In this document: in pieces, positions 27,090 through 36,125 of the stretch
How the letters are laid out: every line of letters starts with the position of its first letter
Numbering within the stretch: position 1 is the first letter of the stretch
Assembly: GCA_025210235.1 (NCBI GenBank)
Contig: JAOASG010000034.1
Location: 1 to 63,921 of the forward strand
Length of the DNA stretch: 63,921 nucleotides
Source of the DNA: Vallitalea sp.
GTDB lineage: Bacteria; Bacillota; Clostridia; Lachnospirales; Vallitaleaceae
Direction: 5' to 3'
The notes under the pieces: generated by a model
What the model was told of the DNA's origin: nothing
What the model saw: the letters and a program-made list of their open reading frames with translations, nothing else
Database searches by the model: none
Program-made: the position numbers and the translations under genes

Positions 27090-30000
27090 ATGACTATACA
27101 AGAAAATAAATTTAAATTTACACATTTACATACACATACAGAATATAGTTTGCTAGATGGTTCTAGTAAAATAAAAGAACTTATAGCAAGAACAAAAGAA
27201 CTGGGAATGGATAGTATAGCTATAACAGACCATGGTGTTATGTATGGAGTTATAGATTTTTATAAAGCTGCAAAAGAAGCAGGAATTAAACCGATAATTG
27301 GTTGCGAAGTTTATGTAGCGCCTAGAAACAGAACAGATAAAGAATCACATTTAGATTCAAGTTCATATCACTTAGTTTTGTTAGCAGAAAACAAACAAGG
27401 ATATCAAAATCTAATGAAATTAGTTTCTAAAGCATTTATTGAAGGATTTTATTATAAACCAAGAATAGATTTAGAAATTTTACAAGAATATTGTGAAGGA
27501 ATAATTGCATCAAGTGCTTGTTTAGGAGGACATGTGCAATCGTCGATATTAAATGTATCTTATGAAAAAGCTAAACAAGTAGCTTTAAAGTATAATAGTA
27601 TATTTGGACAAGGTAATTTTTATCTTGAATTACAAGATCATGGATATAAAGATCAAAAAAAAGTAAATCAAGAGCTTATTCGTATGAGTAAAGAAACAGA
27701 TATACCTTTAATTGCAACTAATGATATACACTATATCTATAAAGAAGATAGTACTGCGCACGATATTTTATTATGTATACAAACTAATAAAAAAGTACAA
27801 GATGAAGATAGAATGAGATACAATGGGGGACAATTTTATTTAAAATCCCCTGAGGAAATGTATAAACTATTTCCTTATGCTAAAGAAGCATTAGAAAATA
27901 CATATAATATAGCTAAAAGATGTAATGTGGATTTTGAATTTGGTAATACTAAATTACCAAAGTATGATGTGCCTAAAGGATATGATGCAAAGTCATATTT
28001 AAGAAAACTTTGTACAGATGGATTTAAAATTAGATATGAAAATCCTAGTGATGATATTTGTAAGAGATTAGAATATGAGCTTTCAGTTATTGAACAAATG
28101 GGTTATGTAGATTATTTTTTAATAGTATGGGATTTTATTAAATATGCTAGAGATAATAATATAATGGTGGGTCCAGGAAGAGGCTCAGCAGCAGGAAGTA
28201 TTGTTGCATATACGTTAAAAATAACAGATGTTGATCCAATTAAATATAATTTACTATTTGAAAGATTTCTTAATCCAGAACGTGTTAGTATGCCGGATAT
28301 AGATATAGATTTTTGCTATGAAAGAAGACAAGAAGTAATTGATTATGTAGTTAGAAAGTATGGAGAAGAAAAAGTTGCTCAGATAATTACATTTGGTACA
28401 ATGGCCGCAAGAGCGGTGATAAGAGATGTGGGTAGAGCTCTTGACTTACCTTACGCTAGAGTAGATAAAGTAGCGAAGATGATTCCTACAGAATTAGGGA
28501 TTAATATTAAAAAAGCACTTAAAATAAATACTGAATTAAGTAGTTTATATGAAGAGGATGAAGAGATAAAACACTTAATTGACATGTCTATGAGGTTAGA
28601 AGGGTTACCTAGGCATAGTTCGACTCATGCAGCAGGGGTAGTTATATGTCAAGAACCAGTTATGGAATATGTACCTCTAAATGCTAATGATGGGTCAATT
28701 ACAACACAATTTACGATGACTACTTTAGAAGAACTAGGATTATTAAAAATGGATTTCTTAGGACTTCGTACATTAACTGTTATCCAAGATGCTTTTAACC
28801 TAATTTCAAGTAAAAATACTGAAGTTAATATAGATAAAATTGATTATGGAGATAAAGAAGTTTATGAACTTATAGGATCTGGAAAAACAGAAGGAATATT
28901 TCAACTAGAAAGTGCTGGAATGAAAAGCTTTATGAAAGAATTAAGACCTAAGGATATAGAAGATGTTATTGCGGGAATTTCACTTTATCGACCAGGTCCA
29001 ATGGATTTCATACCAAAATATATAAAAGGTAAAAATCATCCAGAAAAAATTGAATATACTTGTGCAGAACTTGAACCAATTTTACAACCTACGTATGGAT
29101 GTATTGTTTATCAAGAACAAGTTATGAGGATTGTTAGAGATTTAGCAGGGTATACATTAGGTAGAAGTGATTTAGTTCGTAGAGCTATGTCTAAAAAGAA
29201 AGCAAAAGTAATGGAGAGGGAAAGGCAAAATTTCATATATGGAAATGAAAAAGAAAATGTTAAAGGATGTATTAGTAATGGCATTTCCGAAACGGTAGCT
29301 AATAAAATATATGATGATATGACTGACTTTGCCAAATATGCTTTTAATAAATCTCATGCGGCTGCATATGCTGTTGTGGCTTATCAAACTGCATGGTTAA
29401 AAAGGTACTATCCAGTAGAATTTATGGCTGCGCTACTAACTTCTGTTATGCATAACTCTACTAAAGTATCAGAATATATAGCAACATGTAGAAGTATGGA
29501 AATAGAATTACTTCCTCCTGATATAAATGAAGGATATGCACATTTTTCTGTATCTAATGGTAAAATAAGATATGGTCTTGCTGCTATAAAGAATGTTGGA
29601 AAAACGGCTATTAATTCTTTAGTAAAAGAAAGAGAAGAAAATGGAAGATATAAGAGTATAACTGATTTTCTGGAAAGATTAACAGGAAATGATCTAAATA
29701 AAAGGATGATCGAAAGTTTAATAAAAGCAGGTGCTTTTGATTCTCTTAGTGGTACAAGAAAACAGTATATGCAAGCTTATAAAATTATAATGGATGGAAT
29801 TATTCAAACTAATAAAAGAAGTATAGAAGGACAAATCAATTTATTTGATTTTGCGTTAGACAATGGTGCAGATATTAATAAATTTGAAGAGGAATTACCT
29901 GAAGTAGGAGAATACCCAGAAGAAGCTTTATTAGCTAATGAAAAAGAAGTTTTAGGTATTTATCTTAGTGGACATCCATTACAAAAGTATGAAGAGATAA

Positions 30001-30569
30001 TTAGCAGTATGACTAATATTAGAAGTATTGATTTTGTGTATTCAGAAGAAGAGGAGCATAATAGTAAATTATATGATGGACAAGATGTAACAATAGGTGG
30101 TATTATAACTTCTAAGACAATAAAATCTACAAGAAATAATAAAATGATGGCTTTTATTACTATTGAAGATTTATATGGTTCAGTTGAAATTATTATTTTT
30201 CCTAATGATTATGAAAAGTATAAAAATGTACTTATTGAAGATTCAAAGGTATTTGTTAAAGGTAGAGTAAGTATCGTTGAAGAACAAGATTCTAAAATTA
30301 TAATGCAAAAAATGGTTGATTTAAAAGATATAAGTAAGCAACTTTATTTAAAAGTAGAAGATTATAATACTTATAAAAAATTATATGATAAAATAATTTA
30401 CAATATAAATTTATATAAAGGTAAAGATAAAGTTATTATATACTTAAACAAAGAAAAGACTATAAAGAAATTAAAAAGTCAATTTAATGTAAATATAAAT
30501 AATGATTTAACTGATGAATTGAAATTGATTTTAGGCGAAGAATGTGTTAAGGTAAAGACGATATTATAA
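27090..30569 (+). CDS. dnaE: DNA polymerase III alpha subunit, DnaE type
   Basis: Replicative polymerase subunit of 1159 residues. It opens with a PHP domain (THLHTHTEYSLLDGSSKIKE, about 11-30; YVAPRN; SSACLGGHV). The polymerase active site shows VGPGRGSAAGSIVAY (about 360) and PDIDIDFCYERR (about 400-412, catalytic aspartates). The tail has helix-hairpin-helix repeats and an OB-fold (VTIGGIITSKTIKSTRNNKM, about 1000). There is no internal exonuclease domain, so it is DnaE rather than PolC; in Firmicutes DnaE extends primers beside PolC. Length is normal for the family. It lies upstream of pfkA, an arrangement familiar from Clostridia. Confidence 0.96.
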   Translation: MTIQENKFKFTHLHTHTEYSLLDGSSKIKELIARTKELGMDSIAITDHGVMYGVIDFYKAAKEAGIKPIIGCEVYVAPRNRTDKESHLDSSSYHLVLLAENKQGYQNLMKLVSKAFIEGFYYKPRIDLEILQEYCEGIIASSACLGGHVQSSILNVSYEKAKQVALKYNSIFGQGNFYLELQDHGYKDQKKVNQELIRMSKETDIPLIATNDIHYIYKEDSTAHDILLCIQTNKKVQDEDRMRYNGGQFYLKSPEEMYKLFPYAKEALENTYNIAKRCNVDFEFGNTKLPKYDVPKGYDAKSYLRKLCTDGFKIRYENPSDDICKRLEYELSVIEQMGYVDYFLIVWDFIKYARDNNIMVGPGRGSAAGSIVAYTLKITDVDPIKYNLLFERFLNPERVSMPDIDIDFCYERRQEVIDYVVRKYGEEKVAQIITFGTMAARAVIRDVGRALDLPYARVDKVAKMIPTELGINIKKALKINTELSSLYEEDEEIKHLIDMSMRLEGLPRHSSTHAAGVVICQEPVMEYVPLNANDGSITTQFTMTTLEELGLLKMDFLGLRTLTVIQDAFNLISSKNTEVNIDKIDYGDKEVYELIGSGKTEGIFQLESAGMKSFMKELRPKDIEDVIAGISLYRPGPMDFIPKYIKGKNHPEKIEYTCAELEPILQPTYGCIVYQEQVMRIVRDLAGYTLGRSDLVRRAMSKKKAKVMERERQNFIYGNEKENVKGCISNGISETVANKIYDDMTDFAKYAFNKSHAAAYAVVAYQTAWLKRYYPVEFMAALLTSVMHNSTKVSEYIATCRSMEIELLPPDINEGYAHFSVSNGKIRYGLAAIKNVGKTAINSLVKEREENGRYKSITDFLERLTGNDLNKRMIESLIKAGAFDSLSGTRKQYMQAYKIIMDGIIQTNKRSIEGQINLFDFALDNGADINKFEEELPEVGEYPEEALLANEKEVLGIYLSGHPLQKYEEIISSMTNIRSIDFVYSEEEEHNSKLYDGQDVTIGGIITSKTIKSTRNNKMMAFITIEDLYGSVEIIIFPNDYEKYKNVLIEDSKVFVKGRVSIVEEQDSKIIMQKMVDLKDISKQLYLKVEDYNTYKKLYDKIIYNINLYKGKDKVIIYLNKEKTIKKLKSQFNVNINNDLTDELKLILGEECVKVKTIL

Positions 30570-30665
30570 AATTATATACAAGCTTAGGATCATTATTTAC
30601 AGTAAAATTAACTATGGAAATTAATAAATTAAATAAATAATTACAAATAAATTAAAAAATATCAC

Positions 30666-30694
30666 TTAACTAAATATAAGGTTAAGAATATAAT
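30666..30694 (+). promoter_or_regulatory. Probable promoter of pfkA
   Basis: TTAACT (30666-30671), 17 bases, then TATAAT (30689-30694), 22 bases before the pfkA ATG. The GGAGG ribosome site at 30706-30710 would sit just downstream of the start point. A short CTTAAC/GTTAAG inverted repeat overlaps it. Confidence 0.5.
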
Positions 30695-30716
30695 AATGTT
30701 AGTATGGAGGTAATAT

Positions 30717-31694
30717 ATGACTAAACAAATAAACACAATTGCAGTTTTAACTAGTGGTGGTGATGCTCCTGGAATGAATGCAGCAATTAGAGCTGTAGTA
30801 AGAACTGCATTAGCAAGAGGAAAAAAAGTATTTGGTATTAACAGAGGATATAATGGATTAATTTCTGGTGATATTTTTGAAATGAATTCAAAAGATGTAT
30901 CAGATATTATTCAAAAAGGTGGTACAGTACTTCGTACAGCACGTTGTAAAGAATTTATTACTCCAGAAGGACAAAAACGTGGTGCAGATATGTGTAAAGT
31001 ATTTGGCATTGATGGTCTTGTTGTAATTGGTGGAGATGGATCTTTTAAAGGAGCTGAAAAATTAGCGAATCTTGGAATAAATACCATTGGTGTACCAGGT
31101 ACAATAGATCTTGATATTGCATGTACAGATTATACCATTGGATTTGATACAGCAGTTAATACAGCTATGGAAGCAATTGATAAAATAAGAGATACATCAA
31201 CTTCTCATGAAAGATGTTCAGTTGTTGAAGTTATGGGTAGAGATGCAGGTTATATTGCATTATGGGCTGGAATAGTAAATGGTGCAGAAGCTGTTTTACT
31301 ACCTGAAAAACAAAATATTACACAAGAAGAATTAATAAAAACAATTATACAAAATAGAAATAAAGGCAAAAAACATAATTTAATTATTAATGCGGAAGGA
31401 TCTCCAGAAGATTCAGTTAAACTTGCCAATAGAATAGAAGAAGTAACAGGGATTTCAACTAGAGCTACTATTTTAGGGCATTTACAAAGAGGAGGTAGTC
31501 CAACAGCAGTTGATAGAATGCATGCATCTATGATGGGAGCATATGCTGTTGACTTATTATGCAAAGGTAAAAGTAATAGAGTTGTAGCTTTTAAAGAAGG
31601 TAAATATGTTGATTATGATATTATTGAAGCTTTAAAAATGCAAAAATCTATTAGCGAGAAACGTTATGAATTAAGTAAGATTTTATCTATCTAA
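30717..31694 (+). CDS. pfkA: ATP-dependent 6-phosphofructokinase
   Basis: Glycolytic enzyme of 325 residues that converts fructose-6-phosphate to fructose-1,6-bisphosphate. Clear motifs: LTSGGDAPGMNAAIRAVVR (11-29), IGGDGSFKGA (104-113; Gly108 indicates use of ATP rather than pyrophosphate), VPGTIDLDIACTDYTIGFDT (126-145) with catalytic Asp131 and Asp133, and VEVMGRDAGYIALW. The residue between the two aspartates is Leu instead of the usual Asn, and PGTDYTIG has become ACTDYTIG; I believe related clostridial enzymes share this but could not check. Length is normal for bacterial PfkA. Its own promoter is likely. Confidence 0.95.
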   Translation: MTKQINTIAVLTSGGDAPGMNAAIRAVVRTALARGKKVFGINRGYNGLISGDIFEMNSKDVSDIIQKGGTVLRTARCKEFITPEGQKRGADMCKVFGIDGLVVIGGDGSFKGAEKLANLGINTIGVPGTIDLDIACTDYTIGFDTAVNTAMEAIDKIRDTSTSHERCSVVEVMGRDAGYIALWAGIVNGAEAVLLPEKQNITQEELIKTIIQNRNKGKKHNLIINAEGSPEDSVKLANRIEEVTGISTRATILGHLQRGGSPTAVDRMHASMMGAYAVDLLCKGKSNRVVAFKEGKYVDYDIIEALKMQKSISEKRYELSKILSI

Positions 31695-31759
31695 CTCAAA
31701 CTTCACATTTCATAGTGAAGCAGACTGAAAACATAAATTCTGAATGCGAAGTTTTGAGT
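31694..31759 (+). promoter_or_regulatory. Foldable intergenic leader between pfkA and the CBS-ACT gene
   Basis: ACTCAAACTTC (31694-31704) can pair with GAAGTTTTGAGT (31748-31759), closing nearly the entire gap. An alternative hairpin CTTCAC/GTGAAG (31701-31706 with 31715-31720) competes for the same bases. The ribosome site of the next gene lies just outside the outer stem. Confidence 0.4.
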
Positions 31760-31782
31760 ATATAACAAAAAGAGGTGATATT

Positions 31783-32418
31783 ATGCATATTAGTAAAATA
31801 CTAATAAAAGCAAATGAACTTATTACTGTATCAATACATGATTCAGTAGGTAAAGCACTTAATGTTATTGAAGAAAATGGATTACTTTCTTTGCCGGTGG
31901 TAGAAGATAAAAAGTTTATAGGTATATTATCTAGGCAATTTGTTTATGAAACTTATTTTAAAGAAGATGGTGGTAGTAAAGAAGATTTTCTTAGACGTAA
32001 AGTAGAAGAATTTATGAAAACTAAAATTCCTTCTGTTTTAAATGAAAATATGTTAGTTGAAGAAGCAGCTACAATGTTTTTTGAAAATAATAAGTTAAGA
32101 TTTATTCCAGTTGTTAATGAAGAAGATGAATTAATAGGTATCATTACAAAAAAATCTATTTTAAAAAGGTTTAAATCAATATATGGAATGAATGAACCAA
32201 GACTAGTTATATATATTTATGATTTCAAAGGCAGACTTGCTAAAATGACAGATATTATTGCAAAAGCAGGTGGCAATATTAAAAATATCGTAAAGACAGA
32301 TACAGAAGTATTAGGCTTACAGGAAATCTGTTTAAGAGTAGAAGCTGATGATATTAATAAAGTTGTTAAAAGCTTAAATAGTCATGGATTTGAAGTTAGA
32401 GAATTTAGTGGAAATTAG
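31783..32418 (+). CDS. CBS-pair and ACT domain protein, AcuB-like
   Basis: Cytoplasmic protein of 212 residues. Start ATG 31783 follows AGAGGTGA at the right spacing; an upstream in-frame ATG at 31744 has no ribosome site. Two CBS motifs (VGKALNVIEENGLLSLPVVE and AATMFFENNKLRFIPVVNEE) form an adenosyl-ligand-binding pair over residues 1-130. An ACT domain (VIYIYDFKGRLAKMTDIIAK then GGNIKNIV) fills 138-205. The arrangement is that of AcuB-type proteins. It probably senses an adenine nucleotide and a small metabolite and controls a partner not visible here. A terminator shared with the convergent flavodiiron gene follows. Confidence 0.87.
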   Translation: MHISKILIKANELITVSIHDSVGKALNVIEENGLLSLPVVEDKKFIGILSRQFVYETYFKEDGGSKEDFLRRKVEEFMKTKIPSVLNENMLVEEAATMFFENNKLRFIPVVNEEDELIGIITKKSILKRFKSIYGMNEPRLVIYIYDFKGRLAKMTDIIAKAGGNIKNIVKTDTEVLGLQEICLRVEADDINKVVKSLNSHGFEVREFSGN

Positions 32419-32444
32419 TATAAATAGATTAAAATGAAATTAAG

Positions 32445-32487
32445 AAAAAGGGCTGTTAAAATGTATTATCCAACAGCCCTTTTATTA
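32445..32487. terminator. Bidirectional terminator between the CBS-ACT and flavodiiron genes
   Basis: AAAAGGGCTGTT (about 32446-32457) pairs perfectly with AACAGCCCTTTT (32472-32483) around a 14-base loop, with A and T runs on the flanks. Confidence 0.87.
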
Positions 32488-32494
32488 TATATTA

Positions 32495-33691
32495 TTATTT
32501 TTCTAAAACGGCATTTCCAAACTTTTGCCCGAATTCAAAAGCTTCGTTTAATTGTTCATCAGATGGATTGAATTTAATTTTTAAACCTTCTACAGGTATT
32601 TTGAAACGAAGTTGCTTAAAACGTCCTTCAATATTAGCGACAGCTTCTCCACTCCAACCATATGAACCAAAAGCACCAGCTAATTTTCCTTTATGAATTA
32701 TTGGATTAAGAGAAGTTAAGATATCCCAAATAGGTGGTAAAGCATCAGAAACTATAGTAGGAGATCCTATAAGTAACCCTTTTGCTTGATTAATTTCAGT
32801 CATAACTTGTTCTTTATCTGATTCAACTAGGTCAAAGAGTAATACATCAATGCCATTGTTTGATTTAACACCCTCAGCTATTTTCTCAGCTATTTTTTTA
32901 GTATATCCATATGCAGAAACATAAGGGATGACAACGCTAGGTATACTTGTTATATTTTCAGTAGCCCATGTACGATAAAGTTCTAGATATTTATCAATAT
33001 CTTTTCTTAATATTGGACCATGCCCAGGACAAATAATATCAATATTTAAATCTGAAATTTTATCTAAAGCTTGAAGTACATAAGGTTTGAAAGGACCCAT
33101 AATTACGTCAAAATAGTATTTATAACTATCTAGAAAATCTCCTTCAATTTTATCATTAAAAAGTTTTTCATTACAGTAATGACATCCAAAAGAATCACAA
33201 GTTATTAATGTATTATCTTCTTCAATATAAGAGTACATTGTATCAGGCCAATGAAGAAATGGTGCCATAATAAACTTAATTGTTTTATTTCCTATATCAA
33301 TAGTTGTATTTTCTTTTGCAATAATTGATTTAAAAGATTTATTTGTGATTTCTTTTAAAAATTTTATTGCGGTAACTGAACCTATTACAGTAATATTTGG
33401 ATTCATTTCTAACATCATAGCAATTGAACCGACATGATCTGGTTCAGTATGATTCACAACAATATAATCTAGTTCTTCTACAGATGAAACTTCATTTAAA
33501 CGATCTAAAAACTCATTAAAGAATTTATCTTTTACGGTTTCAAACAAGACTGTTTTTTCAGTGCCTTTTACTAAATATGAATTATATGTAGTACCATAAT
33601 CGGTATACATAACAACATCAAATACACGAATATCATAGTCAAGAGCACCTACCCAATACATATTTTTTTTGATTTCTATAGCTTTTTTCAT
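32495..33691 (-). CDS. Flavodiiron protein (FprA-type oxygen/NO reductase)
   Basis: Soluble enzyme of 398 residues. The metallo-beta-lactamase-like half carries a full di-iron ligand set: His81, Glu83, Asp85 and His86 in NHTEPDHVGS, His147 in FLHWPD, Asp166 in TCDSFGC and His224 in CPGHGP. The C-terminal half (from about 250) is a flavodoxin domain that binds FMN (IPYVSAYGYTKKIAEKIAEG; SYGWSGEAV). Such proteins reduce O2 to water, or NO to N2O, protecting anaerobes. There is no C-terminal rubredoxin domain, so a separate electron donor is needed. The 5' region carries a half copy of the palindromic repeat about 20 bases upstream of the start. Confidence 0.94.
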   Translation of the reverse strand: MKKAIEIKKNMYWVGALDYDIRVFDVVMYTDYGTTYNSYLVKGTEKTVLFETVKDKFFNEFLDRLNEVSSVEELDYIVVNHTEPDHVGSIAMMLEMNPNITVIGSVTAIKFLKEITNKSFKSIIAKENTTIDIGNKTIKFIMAPFLHWPDTMYSYIEEDNTLITCDSFGCHYCNEKLFNDKIEGDFLDSYKYYFDVIMGPFKPYVLQALDKISDLNIDIICPGHGPILRKDIDKYLELYRTWATENITSIPSVVIPYVSAYGYTKKIAEKIAEGVKSNNGIDVLLFDLVESDKEQVMTEINQAKGLLIGSPTIVSDALPPIWDILTSLNPIIHKGKLAGAFGSYGWSGEAVANIEGRFKQLRFKIPVEGLKIKFNPSDEQLNEAFEFGQKFGNAVLEK

Positions 33692-33708
33692 ATAAATTAC
33701 ATTCCCTT

Positions 33709-33758
33709 CCTCAACATATTGTATTTAAGAATCAACTAAAGGACTTTTTCAGTAACCT
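33709..33758. repeat. Right-half copy of the palindromic repeat
   Basis: CTCAACATATTGTATTTAAG and AATCAACTAAAGGACTTTTT are near matches to bases 26775-26815 of the reference copy. It ends in a degraded AGTAACCT terminus, and the left half is missing. It lies just upstream of the flavodiiron gene. Confidence 0.7.
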
Positions 33759-33971
33759 CTATTGAAATATATGAGTTATATAAATATATATATATTATTT
33801 TTTTTTTATTCAAAAGTTATACCAGTTTAATTATGAATAATACTATTTATATGAAGATTATATTAAGAAGAAATAATATATTAGTAGATAATAATTAATA
33901 TTAACTAATAATAGGTTAACACAACCGCTAGATAAAGTCAATGTTAGAAGAAAATTCACGTTAAAATATAT

Positions 33972-33999
33972 TTGTCCATTTAGAATATTATGGTATAAT
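33972..33999 (+). promoter_or_regulatory. Probable sigma-A promoter of ktrB-ktrA
   Basis: TTGTCC (33972-33977), a 16-base spacer, and a perfect TATAAT (33994-33999) lie 45 bases before the ktrB ATG. Confidence 0.6.
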
Positions 34000-34043
34000 A
34001 TATTAATTAAGATAGTTCAAGGAAATTTTACGGAGGATAATTT

Positions 34044-35426
34044 ATGCAGAATAAAAGTAAACATAAATATAAAATTGACTTAAAGCCTACACAAATTCTT
34101 GTGTTAGGATTTTTATCTCTTATAATAATAGGTGCAATATTATTGAATTTACCAATAGCAAGTGCTAATCATCAAAGTATAGGTTTTGTTGATGCTTTAT
34201 TTACAGCAACTTCAGCGGTATGTGTAACAGGATTGGTAGTTGTTAATACTTTACATTATTGGAGTATATTTGGTAAAGTAGTAATTATAATACTTATTCA
34301 AATAGGTGGATTAGGTGTTATGACATTTGCTACAATGTTTTTTATTATAATGGGAAGAAAAATTAGATTAAAAGAAAGACTTATTATTCAAGAAGCGCTT
34401 AATCAATATACTATATCAGGAATGGTTAGATTAACTAGAAATGTGTTATTAGGTACTTTACTAATAGAAGGTATAGGTGCTGTATTATTATCTATAAGAT
34501 TTGTTCCTGAATATGGTCCTAGTGGAATATTTAAGGCTATTTTTCATTCAATATCAGCTTTTTGTAATGCTGGTTTTGATATAAAAGGTTCTAGTAGTTT
34601 AAGTCCATATATTGGAGATATTATAATTAATTTTACAATTATGATATTGATAATTTTAGGTGGACTAGGTTTTACGGTTTGGCTTGATATAATTAGAGTT
34701 TTAAAAGAGAAATTTAATAATAAATATACTTGGAAAAGGGCATTTAGAAAATTTACTTTGCATACTAAGATTGTATTGGTAATGACTTTTGTTTTAATTT
34801 TGATAGGTTTTGTTTTCTTCTTTATATTAGAAACAACTAATCCAAATACATTAGGTAATTTATCTATTAAAGATAAGATATTAGGCTCATTATTTCAGTC
34901 AGTAACAACTAGAACTGCAGGTTTTAATACAATGCCTTTATCTGAAATGACGCATGCATCAAAATTTATGACTATAATTCTAATGTTTATTGGAGGTTCA
35001 CCAGCAGGTACAGCCGGTGGGGTAAAAACAGTAACAATGGGCGTTATTATAGTAACAGTTATATCTGGCATTAGAGGGAAAGAATCAACAGAAGTGTATG
35101 GTAGAACTATACCTCAAAGTATTGTTAAAAGGGCAATAGCGGTTATATCAATTGGATTTTCTGTAGTAATAACAGTAACGATGATACTAACAGTGACAGA
35201 AGCAGGAAGCTTTATGGATATTTTATTTGAATCTGTTTCAGCTTTTGCAACGGTTGGATTAACTTTGGGGATTACATCAAGTTTAACTACTATTGGGAAA
35301 ATTGTTATATGTATAACAATGTTTATTGGTAGACTTGGTCCATTAACTATGGCAGTAGCTCTTTCAATGAAAGGAAGGTCCAAAGTTAATATTAAAAAAC
35401 CTGAAGAGAAAGTAATGGTAGGATAG
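34044..35426 (+). CDS. ktrB: Potassium uptake protein, TrkH/KtrB family
   Basis: Membrane protein of 460 residues with the four membrane-pore-membrane repeats of the Trk/Ktr/HKT superfamily. The selectivity segments are recognisable: DALFTATSAVCVTGL (about 50-65), SISAFCNAGFDIKG, SVTTRTAGFNTMPL and SVSAFATVGLTLG. The length and lack of extra helices fit KtrB rather than TrkH. It forms a dimeric K+ (Na+-coupled) channel gated by the cytoplasmic KtrA ring encoded 26 bases downstream. ATG follows GGAGGA. Cyclic-di-AMP control through KtrA is known in other Firmicutes. Confidence 0.93.
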   Translation: MQNKSKHKYKIDLKPTQILVLGFLSLIIIGAILLNLPIASANHQSIGFVDALFTATSAVCVTGLVVVNTLHYWSIFGKVVIIILIQIGGLGVMTFATMFFIIMGRKIRLKERLIIQEALNQYTISGMVRLTRNVLLGTLLIEGIGAVLLSIRFVPEYGPSGIFKAIFHSISAFCNAGFDIKGSSSLSPYIGDIIINFTIMILIILGGLGFTVWLDIIRVLKEKFNNKYTWKRAFRKFTLHTKIVLVMTFVLILIGFVFFFILETTNPNTLGNLSIKDKILGSLFQSVTTRTAGFNTMPLSEMTHASKFMTIILMFIGGSPAGTAGGVKTVTMGVIIVTVISGIRGKESTEVYGRTIPQSIVKRAIAVISIGFSVVITVTMILTVTEAGSFMDILFESVSAFATVGLTLGITSSLTTIGKIVICITMFIGRLGPLTMAVALSMKGRSKVNIKKPEEKVMVG

Positions 35427-35452
35427 AATATAAAGGAAGGAAATGAATAAAA

Positions 35453-36115
35453 ATGGGAAAAAAAAGAGATTTTGTAGTATTTGGTTTAGGTAAATTTGGT
35501 AAGAGCGTAGCTCAATCATTAAGCAAGAATGGATGTGAGGTTCTTGCAATAGATAAGAATGAAGAAGTTATTCAAGACATAGCTCCTACAGTAACTCATG
35601 CTGTACAAGCTGATGTTACAGATCAAGATGCTTTAAATGCTTTAGGAGTAAGGAATTTTGATGCAGCAATTATCGCTATTTCTAATGATATGCAGTCAAG
35701 TATTATGGCAACCATATTAGTAAAAGAGTTAGGGGTTCCATATGTATTAGCAAAAGCGCAAAACGAAATACATAAAAAGGTGCTTGAAAAAGTTGGAGCA
35801 GATAAAGTTGTTTTCCCAGAAAGAGAAATCGGTGTTAGAATAGCTAATAACTTAATATCTGAAAACTTTGTTGATTATATTGAGCTATCCGAAGACTATA
35901 GTATTGTTGAAGTATCCATATTAGACGAATGGATAGGGAAAACACTTAAAGAATTAGACATGAGAGCAAAATATGGAATGAATGTAATGGCAATTAGAAA
36001 AGGAGCAAGTATTACTATTACACCGGGACCTAATGTAACATTAGAAGAAGGGAATGTTCTTGTTGTAATAGGCAGTAATAAAGATTTAACAAAGATTAAT
36101 ATAATTAAAAATTAG
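35453..36115 (+). CDS. ktrA: Potassium uptake regulatory protein, TrkA/KtrA family
   Basis: Cytoplasmic protein of 220 residues. It has an N-terminal RCK_N Rossmann domain with GLGKFG nucleotide-binding loop and a distal acidic residue (VLAIDKNEE). A C-terminal RCK_C/TrkA-C domain (about 140-220, SILDEWIGKTLKELDMRAKY) binds cyclic di-AMP in homologues. Size matches KtrA; the larger E. coli TrkA has two such units. It forms the octameric gating ring of the potassium channel encoded just upstream and is surely in the same operon. Confidence 0.93.
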   Translation: MGKKRDFVVFGLGKFGKSVAQSLSKNGCEVLAIDKNEEVIQDIAPTVTHAVQADVTDQDALNALGVRNFDAAIIAISNDMQSSIMATILVKELGVPYVLAKAQNEIHKKVLEKVGADKVVFPEREIGVRIANNLISENFVDYIELSEDYSIVEVSILDEWIGKTLKELDMRAKYGMNVMAIRKGASITITPGPNVTLEEGNVLVVIGSNKDLTKINIIKN

Positions 36116-36125
36116 GAATGAGAGA

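Larger units (their letters stand above)
33692..34043. other. Divergent regulatory region between flavodiiron and ktrB genes
   Basis: The 352 bases hold the flavodiiron ribosome site (minus strand GGAAGGGA), a half repeat at 33709-33758, a long A/T tract near 33787-33810 and a promoter for ktrB. I looked for a cyclic-di-AMP (ydaO-type) riboswitch before the potassium genes and saw none. Confidence 0.6.
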
